Part shown: in pieces, positions 15,982-21,932 of the stretch | How the letters are laid out: each line of letters begins with the position of its first letter | How positions within the stretch are numbered: position 1 is the first letter of the stretch | Made by a program: the position numbers and the translations under genes | Assembly: GCA_031273365.1 (NCBI GenBank) | Contig: JAISSA010000241.1 | Span: 1 to 26,182 of the forward strand | Source of the DNA: Synergistaceae bacterium | GTDB taxonomy: Bacteria > Synergistota > Synergistia > Synergistales > Aminobacteriaceae | Reading direction: 5' to 3' | Length of the DNA stretch: 26,182 nt | Notes under the pieces: model-generated | Told to the model about the DNA's origin: nothing | Databases searched by the model: none | The model's input: the letters and a program-made list of their open reading frames with translations, nothing else

Positions 15982-16312
15982 CACCGATGCCCAAAGCGCC
16001 GAGCCGAAGGCAGAGCTCGTAGGCGGGAAGCGGCGAGACCGCGAGCGCGACGTTTTCCTCCCGGCATTTGGCCGCCAGCTCCTCCTGCGGCCTCCGATTC
16101 GAGGCCAGGAGGATCAGGGGCAACTCCTTCAGCACGGCGACGGCGGCGACGTTCAGGTGCGTCTGGATCGTCACCCAGGCCTGGTTTTCCCGCGCCGAGC
16201 CCAGGACGTGGCTGAGAAGGTCCCCCACGATCACGCCCTCGATCTTTTGCGTTTCGTCGCCCGCGGAGACGACCTCCGCCTGAAGGGCGTCGCAAAGCTC
16301 ACCGATCGTCAT
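15965..16312 (-). CDS. DRTGG-domain protein, second copy in the operon
   Basis: A 115-residue single-domain protein of the DRTGG type, a small alpha/beta fold often attached to CBS domains or to phosphotransacetylase and thought to bind a ligand or nucleotide. Typical stretches are the start MTIGELCDALQAEVVSAGDE, the GVIVGDLLSHVLGSA segment and LILLASNRRPQEELAAKCRE. It shares layout with the DRTGG protein at 18136-18495 (SDLMSDVL versus GDLLSHVL), so the two are probably paralogues that could pair. It overlaps the upstream Fe-S gene by 14 nt and the downstream PHP gene by ~17-20 nt. GGGGA lies ~8 nt before ATG 16312. No catalytic residues are evident. Confidence 0.82.
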   Translation of the reverse strand: MTIGELCDALQAEVVSAGDETQKIEGVIVGDLLSHVLGSARENQAWVTIQTHLNVAAVAVLKELPLILLASNRRPQEELAAKCREENVALAVSPLPAYELCLRLGALGIGDVRGS

Positions 16313-17651
16313 GCTCTGAATCCCCTGTCCCCGCGGCGCGGCCGTGCCTGCCGAGAGACATCGGCGTCTCCGGGTTTCTGGCGCAGAGCTCGAAAATTCG
16401 CGAGCTCAGGTCGGTAATGCGTTCCTTGAGCTTGAAGATGCAGTTCGTCATCTCGCCCTCGCCCCTGGCCAGGTCCGCGGCCATGGCATGACAGGAGGGA
16501 TGCCCGCAGGACCCGCAGTCGATCCCCGGCAGCGTCGCGTACAGTTCGTTCATTTTTCTGAGCCGCGCCATGGCCTGCTGGATGTCGTCCGACAGAGATT
16601 TCTGTTTCAGCGGCCTTATCGGCTCGCTGAAGCGCCATATGTCTGTCGCGTAAAGGGCCAGAAGCCGCTCGCGTTCCTCCCTGGTCAGGGTCCAGTTGAT
16701 GTTCAGGTTCTGCAGGCGCACCAGAGACATGAAACGCGATTCGGACGTGGCGACGCCCCCGAGGCAGCCCTGGTCGCACATGCGGCATTCGAGGTACTCC
16801 ACGCAGCCCAGCCGTCCAAGCTCGAGTTCGTTCAGGAGGTCCTGCAGGTTACGAATGCCCGTCGCGACGATCGAGGTCAGAGGACGCCCCATGGTCGCGG
16901 CGATATGCCGCGTCTCCCCGCCGTGCAGCGCCCACATCAGCCACCGCCCGTTGCGCTCGAAGGAGAGCGGCAGCTCGTTGACCGTCGCTCCCTCGCTGAT
17001 CAGGTTGCGTATCACCTGCCGAATGATGATCACGTGGTCGAAGTTGCTCTTCGCCCGCCCCGCGGGCAGGCTCTGGAGCATCGACATCGCCGGGCAGGGC
17101 GCGAGGAGGACGACGCTTTCGGCGCGCCCCGTGGCCCTTCTCCAGTGATCCACGCCGATCTCGAGCGGGGATTCCACGCCGACGAGACGGTCGATCAGCT
17201 CCGGATGACTGAGCTGGATCAGACGCAGCACGGCGGGACAATAGGTTGAAATGAGGGGAAGGTCGTCCTTCCGGCGTTCGTTGATCTGCCTCGCGATCGC
17301 GAGGGCCGCGAGATCGTAGGCCGTGGAGATATAGTCGGAAATGTCCTCGAACCCCAGCCGGTCCAGAGATTCCTGCAGCGACCCCGTGCGGCCGCAGGAG
17401 CCGGTCTGCACGTAAAAGGAAGGGTCGGCCGTCAGCAACAGGTTCGGGGTCTTCCGGAGGGCGACCCAGCTGTCCTGCCGCACTTCTATGGCCTTCCACG
17501 GACATACCCGGATGCACTCTCCGCACCCTACACAAAGTTCGGTATCGACGCGAACCGCACCCTGATAAATCCTCATCGCCTGGGTGGGGCAGCTTCTGAT
17601 ACACTTGACGCAGCGTTTGCATGCGCCGTGGCGCACCTCTATGCCCAGCAA
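16299..17651 (-). CDS. [FeFe]-hydrogenase-like iron-sulfur protein, probably a sensor
   Basis: A 450-residue protein. An N-terminal 2x[4Fe-4S] ferredoxin domain has Cys11/14/17/21 and Cys40/43/46/50. The middle (~75-310) is an [FeFe]-hydrogenase large-subunit-like domain with Cys138 (STYCP), Cys186 (APCPAM), and Cys292/Cys296 (CRMCDQGCLGG), positions that hold the [4Fe-4S] of the H-cluster. However, the proton-relay Cys of TSCCP is Tyr137 and the Lys of MPCxxK is Met189, so H2 catalysis is unlikely. A C-terminal Fe-S domain has Cys379/382/387/404 (CGSCGHPSC), followed by a helix. The start is TTG 17651 with GGAGGGG upstream, 3 nt after the ATPase gene's stop. Likely passes redox state to the adjacent anti-sigma-type ATPase or to DRTGG partners. 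Confidence 0.9.
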   Translation of the reverse strand: MLGIEVRHGACKRCVKCIRSCPTQAMRIYQGAVRVDTELCVGCGECIRVCPWKAIEVRQDSWVALRKTPNLLLTADPSFYVQTGSCGRTGSLQESLDRLGFEDISDYISTAYDLAALAIARQINERRKDDLPLISTYCPAVLRLIQLSHPELIDRLVGVESPLEIGVDHWRRATGRAESVVLLAPCPAMSMLQSLPAGRAKSNFDHVIIIRQVIRNLISEGATVNELPLSFERNGRWLMWALHGGETRHIAATMGRPLTSIVATGIRNLQDLLNELELGRLGCVEYLECRMCDQGCLGGVATSESRFMSLVRLQNLNINWTLTREERERLLALYATDIWRFSEPIRPLKQKSLSDDIQQAMARLRKMNELYATLPGIDCGSCGHPSCHAMAADLARGEGEMTNCIFKLKERITDLSSRIFELCARNPETPMSLGRHGRAAGTGDSEHDDR

Positions 17652-17654
17652 ATT

Positions 17655-18125
17655 TCACCCCTCCCTCTCCTGTTTCACCAGGATTTCGGCCCTGAGAGTC
17701 GTCCCCTTTCCGACCTCGGAGAGGAGTTCTAAACTGTCGGAATTGCGTTTAATGTTTGGAAGCCCCATGCCTGCCCCGAAACCCATCTCTCTGATTTTTT
17801 CGGAAGCGGTCGAAAAGCCCTCCATCATCGCCTTTTCGATATCCGGAATTCCCGGTCCGGCATCCAGGGCCGATATTTTGACGCGCTCGGGCCTGACCTC
17901 CAGCTCCATGCGACCGCCTCCGCCGTGAATGACGAGGTTCATCTCGGCTTCGTAAGCGACGATGGAGGCCCTTCGGATGACGTCCGACGGGATTCCCAGC
18001 ATTTTCAGAATGGCCTTGATCTGCGCGGCCGCCTCTCCGATGGAGAAGAGTTCGTTTTCGTCGACGACGAAGTTTTCCAGATACGGAGAGGCCATGAAAG
18101 CGTCCGATTTTTTCTGCTGTAACAA
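17655..18125 (-). CDS. Anti-sigma-factor-type serine kinase (GHKL ATPase domain)
   Basis: A 156-residue single-domain ATPase of the RsbW/SpoIIAB type without a phosphorylatable His domain. The N-box is EAEMNLVIHG, the G1 box ALDAGPGIPD, and the lid GFGAGMGLPNIKRNSD, followed by SEVGKGTTL. Family members phosphorylate partner proteins or bind sigma factors; here no sigma or anti-anti-sigma gene is adjacent. The start could be TTG 18125 or ATG 18095 (MASPYLENF); neither has a convincing ribosome site, so I give the longer one with low certainty. It ends 3 nt before the Fe-S gene and begins 10 nt after the DRTGG gene. In other anaerobes this ATPase commonly travels with hydrogenase-like and DRTGG genes. 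Confidence 0.87.
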   Translation of the reverse strand: MLQQKKSDAFMASPYLENFVVDENELFSIGEAAAQIKAILKMLGIPSDVIRRASIVAYEAEMNLVIHGGGGRMELEVRPERVKISALDAGPGIPDIEKAMMEGFSTASEKIREMGFGAGMGLPNIKRNSDSLELLSEVGKGTTLRAEILVKQEREG

Positions 18126-18135
18126 AACCTGACGA

Positions 18136-18495
18136 TCAACGTCTGGGGATGTTGCAGGCGGCGAGCCCCGCGCCGTAAAGACGCCCGGACGCCTCGAACA
18201 TGCTCATGCAGGTCGCGAGAATGGGCATCTTCGCCCCGCGCGCCAGTTGCAGAAGATCCTCGCCGGGCGTTTTTCCGCGGACGAAAACAATGGAGGGGAT
18301 ATCCAGCATTTGAGCGGTCCTGAAAATCTGAACGTGGGTCAGCCCGGTCAGAAGCAGCACGGCAGGCGACGCAAAAGCCAGGACGTCGCTCATGAGGTCC
18401 GACGCGTATCCCTTCTCGACCTCTGTCGTATCCAGCGCCTCCTCGCCGACAAGCACGTCGGCCTGCAGAAGGCTTCTGATTTCGCTGAGCTTCAT
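18136..18495 (-). CDS. DRTGG-domain protein, first copy in the operon
   Basis: A 119-residue cytoplasmic protein made of one DRTGG-type domain. It starts MKLSEIRSLLQADVLVGEEA, then VEKGYASDLMSDVLAFASPA, a hydrophobic core strand AVLLLTGLTHVQIFRTAQML and PSIVFVRGKTPGEDLLQLAR. The family is linked to ligand or nucleotide sensing, not catalysis. Cys in ATCMSMFE and AACN near the end could matter if it senses redox state together with the Fe-S protein, but this is speculation. GGGGG lies about 8 nt before ATG 18495. It follows the periplasmic-binding-like gene by 19 nt. A second copy lies three genes downstream. Confidence 0.83.
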   Translation of the reverse strand: MKLSEIRSLLQADVLVGEEALDTTEVEKGYASDLMSDVLAFASPAVLLLTGLTHVQIFRTAQMLDIPSIVFVRGKTPGEDLLQLARGAKMPILATCMSMFEASGRLYGAGLAACNIPRR

Positions 18496-18514
18496 AAAAC
18501 GGTCCCCCTCAGGT

Positions 18515-19711
18515 TCAATAGTCGGAGTATTCCGGCCCCGTTACGTCCATGCCGTCCAGCACGAAAAAACTTCGGTCGCGTATTTCGAGTATGCGCACGT
18601 GGCGTCGGACCGGGCGATGCGTCGTTTCGGAGATGTCCAGACTCTGGTTGCCGAAGGGAATGTTCCGTACCCGGGAAAGTTGAAGAAGAAGCGCCTTCCG
18701 GTCGGGGAAGGTCTTCGTTTTGAGCGTCGACAGGGCCTCGGTCAGCCACAGGACAAGCGCGTTGGCCCGCCCCGCCGCGGCGCTGTCGCCCACGGCAACG
18801 GCGCGCGACGACCAAAGCTCCCGCTTCAGGCGCTCGAAACCGCCCTGAGTGTTCAGATACATGTTCTGGTCGGCGAAGATCATTCCCCTGAACGAAAGGA
18901 AATATCTGTCCGGAGCACCGCCGTACCACAGCCGATAGGGAGAACGCACCCCCATTATGCCGCGCCAGATCTCCGCGCTGGCCATTCTTCCGACGTAACT
19001 GATGAGAACCCCCGCGGTGTACTCCTTTATTTCCTGCGTCAGGATCTGGAAGGTGTCCGAGACGGAGGGGTCGACCCAGAAGGGCATCGGCATGAGGTTC
19101 GCGTCCATCAGGAGGTCGAGACACAGTTTTGCCTCGCGCTCCTCGTTAAGCGTAAAACGGGCGCCGACGACTCCGATATGGGACGACGGAACCTGCGTTC
19201 GCACCGCGTATTCCACGAAGGCCCGGGCGCGATAGTCGCGAAACAGGTCCAGCCCGAAAACGAAGGGCAGAAGACGGGCGCCTTCGTAAAAGAAGACGTT
19301 TTCTCCTCCCCCCAGCAGCAGGGGAATGTCGAGCTTCCGCATTCGGTCGATCAGCGCCGCGTCCACCGGATGCGACGCAAAACTGAAAACGCCCACCGTC
19401 TCCGGAGTCAGGGGAAGCGTGTACTCGCCCGCCGTCTCCTCCGAGAGGGGGGGCAGAAACACGAAACGGACGTCATGCCCCAGAATGCCGTCTCCCTTGT
19501 CCGAAATGACCCCCTGATGCCACAGAAGCGTTCTTTGAATGGACAGACCCGGCTCCGCCTCCCAGCCCGTATCCGGAGGCACAACCAGAACGTCCCACGT
19601 CCAGGAGGACACGTCGACGGCAAAAGCCGCAGGCGTCGACAGGAAAAGAGCGCAGACGAAAAAAAACGTCCCCATCCCCTTCAGAAACGATTTTTGTTCA
19701 AAAACCTGCAT
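18515..19711 (-). CDS. Exported protein resembling type 1 periplasmic-binding fold
   Basis: A 398-residue protein with a signal peptide (MQVFEQKSFLKGMGTFFFVC... cleavage near AFA-VDV). The mature part resembles branched-chain amino acid type binding proteins: GLSIQRTLLWHQGVISDKGD then GHDVRFVFLPPLSEE (compare the usual 'itaaGGvlGrkve' region), a sugar/amino acid hinge-like IPLLLGGGENVFFYEGARLL, and the second-lobe segment SSHIGVVGARFTLNEEREAK. No lipobox Cys is present and no ABC permease or ATPase gene is next to it, so transport is doubtful; it may present a ligand to a sensor. A strong ribosome site (AGGAGAGG) precedes ATG 19711. Family assignment is moderate. Confidence 0.65.
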   Translation of the reverse strand: MQVFEQKSFLKGMGTFFFVCALFLSTPAAFAVDVSSWTWDVLVVPPDTGWEAEPGLSIQRTLLWHQGVISDKGDGILGHDVRFVFLPPLSEETAGEYTLPLTPETVGVFSFASHPVDAALIDRMRKLDIPLLLGGGENVFFYEGARLLPFVFGLDLFRDYRARAFVEYAVRTQVPSSHIGVVGARFTLNEEREAKLCLDLLMDANLMPMPFWVDPSVSDTFQILTQEIKEYTAGVLISYVGRMASAEIWRGIMGVRSPYRLWYGGAPDRYFLSFRGMIFADQNMYLNTQGGFERLKRELWSSRAVAVGDSAAAGRANALVLWLTEALSTLKTKTFPDRKALLLQLSRVRNIPFGNQSLDISETTHRPVRRHVRILEIRDRSFFVLDGMDVTGPEYSDY

Positions 19712-19741
19712 TCGATCCTCTCCTTCTCGATCTTCTCCTGC
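19712..19741. repeat. 15-bp imperfect tandem repeat in the ribosome-site region
   Basis: TCGATCCTCTCCTTC (19712-19726) and TCGATCTTCTCCTGC (19727-19741) match at 13 of 15 positions. On the minus strand the repeat carries two purine-rich Shine-Dalgarno-like cores ahead of the periplasmic-binding-like gene. Confidence 0.8.
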
Positions 19742-19760
19742 TCCGTCGGCCTCCGGAACG

Positions 19761-20237
19761 TCACCGCGCGGCTTGCGGAGGTTCGATTTTCTTTACGGTC
19801 GTCTTCAGGTATCGAATCACGTCTTCGGTGATATCCGTCCCTCCGTAGTAAGTGGCGGTCTTCTCCATGACGACCGTCATCTTTTTCGTCTTCGCGACGG
19901 ACGCGACGGCGTTCTGGCACTCCCTGTTGATGGGGGCCATCAGGCGCGTCTCCTCCGACTTCATCTCCCGCGAACCTTCCGCGATGATCCGGGCTCTTTC
20001 CCCGGGGTCCGAGGTCCTTTCCAGAGCTGCCTGAATTTCGGCTTCCTTTGCCCGGCCCCTTTCTCCGACCTGCCGAGCCACCAGTCCGAAGTTCGGATGC
20101 TGATACAGGATCTTTTGCGACTCGAGCACGCCTATGGTGTCCGCCGCCCCTGCGGCTCCCGCCGCGACGAAAAGCAACGCCGCAGAAAGCGCGCTCGATA
20201 AAAGCGTTTTCCTTGAGAACAAAACAATTGAGAACAA
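19761..20237 (-). CDS. Skp/OmpH-like periplasmic chaperone, copy 1
   Basis: A 158-residue exported protein. The signal peptide has basic SRK, hydrophobic LLSSALSAALLFVAAGAAG and cleavage near GAA. The mature protein starts with DTIGVLESQKILYQHPNFGL, the Skp/OmpH N-terminal strand and tail, has a charged helical middle (~60-115), and ends in VVMEKTATYYGGTDITEDVI, the C-terminal strand region of the family. Skp holds unfolded outer-membrane proteins in the periplasm. The start is TTG 20237 with GGAG 9 nt upstream, inside a 13-bp direct repeat; a second TTG follows 15 nt later. It is the first gene of the seven-gene operon. A close relative lies at 21286-21711. Confidence 0.85.
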   Translation of the reverse strand: MFSIVLFSRKTLLSSALSAALLFVAAGAAGAADTIGVLESQKILYQHPNFGLVARQVGERGRAKEAEIQAALERTSDPGERARIIAEGSREMKSEETRLMAPINRECQNAVASVAKTKKMTVVMEKTATYYGGTDITEDVIRYLKTTVKKIEPPQAAR

Positions 20238-20240
20238 AAC
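20213..20240. repeat. 13-bp direct repeat over a start codon
   Basis: TTGAGAACAAAAC occurs exactly at 20213-20225 and 20228-20240, period 15. On the coding strand this duplicates the TTG start codon context of the Skp-like gene, so there are two potential start codons in frame. Confidence 0.9.
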
Positions 20241-20282
20241 AGGAGTCTCCTCTCTCGTTTTTCGTTCAACGCCGATATAAAA

Positions 20283-20344
20283 AACTTCAGGGCTCTGCCC
20301 CGAACCCCGCTCAGGGGCCTCGGGCCCCTGAGAACCCCGTTAAT
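20283..20344. repeat. Twin-hairpin dispersed element, copy 2 (opposite orientation)
   Basis: Read on the minus strand this matches copy 1: ATTAACGGGG, a perfect 10-bp hairpin CTCAGGGGCC/GGCCCCTGAG (20310-20332, loop TCG), GCGGGGTTCGGGGC, and a second hairpin GGGC-aga-GCCC (20290-20300), then an AAGTTTT tail. It lies between the HAD gene and the seven-gene operon. Confidence 0.8.
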
Positions 20345-20361
20345 GTCAATGACGCTGCCTG

Positions 20362-21180
20362 CTATAAGAATATTTTTCCGCTCCGCCCCTTTCCCAGGGC
20401 AAAGTCGGACGACAAAAGATGATCCACGAGGGCGGCGACGCCGTGTTCCATCGCGGAGGGCATCACGACGTCCGCCATGGCCAGCAGGTCGCCGGTCGCG
20501 TTCCGCGGGACCACCGCGACGTCCGCACGACGCAGCAGAGCGAGATCGTTTCTGTGGTCGCCCGCCGCGACAACGACCTCCGGACGCTCCGGCAGGCCCG
20601 TGACAAAGCGCTCGAAAGCGCCTCCCTTGGACACGCCCTTCGGGAGAATGTCCAGAAACGACGCACCTCCAGCCAGAATTTCCACGTCGTCGAACGAATC
20701 TCTCAGGCGCGCCTCCACGCCCGCAAGCCTTTCCGGAGAAATCCACAGGCCGATCCGATAAACGGGCTCCGCCGCAAACGGCGCGGTCACGCAATGAACG
20801 ACGACGCCCGAGTCGCGATAAAAACGAATCGTCTCCCGGTCGCTTTCACGACAGCGAATGACCTCGTCTCCCGCGATCTGAATCTCGAACGGCTCCTGCC
20901 AGAGGCTCTCCTGAAGCTCCGCCGCCAGCGACGGAGCGAAACAGGACGATCGAACCTCACGCCCGTCGAGCGTCATCGTCCGCGCGCCGTCGTAAAGGAT
21001 GGCGGGCTGCGTCGCGCCGATAACCCGCATGTGGTTTTTCGAGGTCCCGAACGTGCGCCCCGTAGCGACCATGATATCCCATCCCGCATCCCGAAGACGC
21101 GCGCAGGCGTCGCAAACTTCTCCGGAAACCGTTTCACCCACGGACAGGGTGTCGTCGATATCGGTAACAAAGAGCTTCAT
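20362..21180 (-). CDS. HAD-superfamily (Cof-type) phosphatase
   Basis: A 272-residue cytoplasmic HAD hydrolase of the Cof/class IIB kind, which dephosphorylate sugar phosphates, pyrophosphate or cofactors. All motifs are visible: Asp7 and Asp9 in VTDIDDTL (nucleophile and acid), ATGRTFG with the motif II Thr, Lys in LPKGVSKGGAFERF, and GDHRNDLALL as motif IV. The cap between residues ~80 and 190 decides substrate and gives no clear hint. GGAG is 9 nt before ATG 21180. It is separated from the upstream Skp-like gene by a strong hairpin, so it may depend on read-through or on a promoter I cannot see in the 48-nt gap. Confidence 0.9.
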   Translation of the reverse strand: MKLFVTDIDDTLSVGETVSGEVCDACARLRDAGWDIMVATGRTFGTSKNHMRVIGATQPAILYDGARTMTLDGREVRSSCFAPSLAAELQESLWQEPFEIQIAGDEVIRCRESDRETIRFYRDSGVVVHCVTAPFAAEPVYRIGLWISPERLAGVEARLRDSFDDVEILAGGASFLDILPKGVSKGGAFERFVTGLPERPEVVVAAGDHRNDLALLRRADVAVVPRNATGDLLAMADVVMPSAMEHGVAALVDHLLSSDFALGKGRSGKIFL

Positions 21181-21227
21181 TGGTCTTATTCTCCGGTTTT
21201 ACTCCCGCCGGCTCGCCGGGCCCGGTT

Positions 21228-21265
21228 ACGACAAAAGCTGCGCACAAACACGCAGCTTTTGTCGT
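21228..21265. terminator. Perfect 15-bp hairpin terminator, symmetric
   Basis: ACGACAAAAGCTGCG (21228-21242) pairs exactly with CGCAGCTTTTGTCGT (21251-21265), loop of 8 nt. The stem contains its own A4 and T4 runs, so GCTGCG hairpins followed by TTTTGT form in either direction. It sits 20 nt past the stop of the Skp-like gene. Confidence 0.8.
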
Positions 21266-21285
21266 GGGGTAATTCCAGGAGAAAT

Positions 21286-21711
21286 TTATTGCCGCAAAAG
21301 CTGCTGGATGACGTCCAGGGTGATATCCATGCCTCCAAAGTAAACCGACGCCTTTTCCAAAACGATGGTCACCTTTTTATTCTTTGCCACAACGCGCACC
21401 GCCGCCTCGCAGTCCTTGAAGATCGGGCCCATCAGGCGCTCTTCTTCCTTAGCGAGCTCCGCGCGCTTGGCCTGAACGGCCTGAGCCTTTTTGGCGGGCT
21501 CCGTTTCCCTGTCTGCCGCCTCCTTGGCCTCGCTTTCCTTCATTCTGCCGATCTGTTGAAGCTGTTTTGCGGCTTCCTCAAATTTAGGATGCTTCGAGAT
21601 GATCTCCTGAGAGCTGATGACCCCGACCGTATCCGCCGCGTTCGCCGGACTTCCCATAAGAATGACGGCTGCCGCAACAACCAGGCTCAGCACTGCAAAT
21701 CTTTTCAACAT
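21286..21711 (-). CDS. Skp/OmpH-like periplasmic chaperone, copy 2
   Basis: A 141-residue exported protein: MLKRFAVLSLVVAAAVILMG signal peptide, cleavage near NAA, then DTVGVISSQEIISKHPKFEE, a long charged helical arm rich in Ala/Glu/Lys, and VTIVLEKASVYFGGMDITLD. It shares the start (T-x-GV-x-SQ-x-I-x-x-HP-x-F) and end (GG-x-DIT-x-DVI) of the Skp-like protein at 19761-20237, so they are paralogues. An earlier in-frame ATG (21852) is rejected: GGGGAGGTAG lies 8-9 nt before ATG 21711 and the signal peptide begins there. A promoter at 21786-21813 and a strong terminator make it a single-gene unit. Confidence 0.87.
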   Translation of the reverse strand: MLKRFAVLSLVVAAAVILMGSPANAADTVGVISSQEIISKHPKFEEAAKQLQQIGRMKESEAKEAADRETEPAKKAQAVQAKRAELAKEEERLMGPIFKDCEAAVRVVAKNKKVTIVLEKASVYFGGMDITLDVIQQLLRQ

Positions 21712-21785
21712 CAAAACGACTACCTCCCCTGAAAACTGTCCATCCTGAATTGTCTGCCCTCCGCATTCAAGGACATTTTTCACGC

Positions 21786-21813
21786 ATTGTATCACAGCAA
21801 CGCAGTCCGTCCA
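21786..21813 (-). promoter_or_regulatory. Probable promoter of the second Skp-like gene
   Basis: On the minus strand TGGACG (21813-21808) and TACAAT (21791-21786) are 16 bp apart. The start of transcription would fall near 21779, about 68 nt before ATG 21711. Match to sigma70 consensus is moderate at -35 and good at -10. Confidence 0.55.
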
Positions 21814-21932
21814 CGTATTATTACTCACTTCACGGGGCAAATACGTAAACATCGTAATTCATTGCTATGGCTTAACTGATAAATTTCACATACAAAATAA
21901 TTAATTTCGGCGTCTACAGGGTTTCCTGGCAT

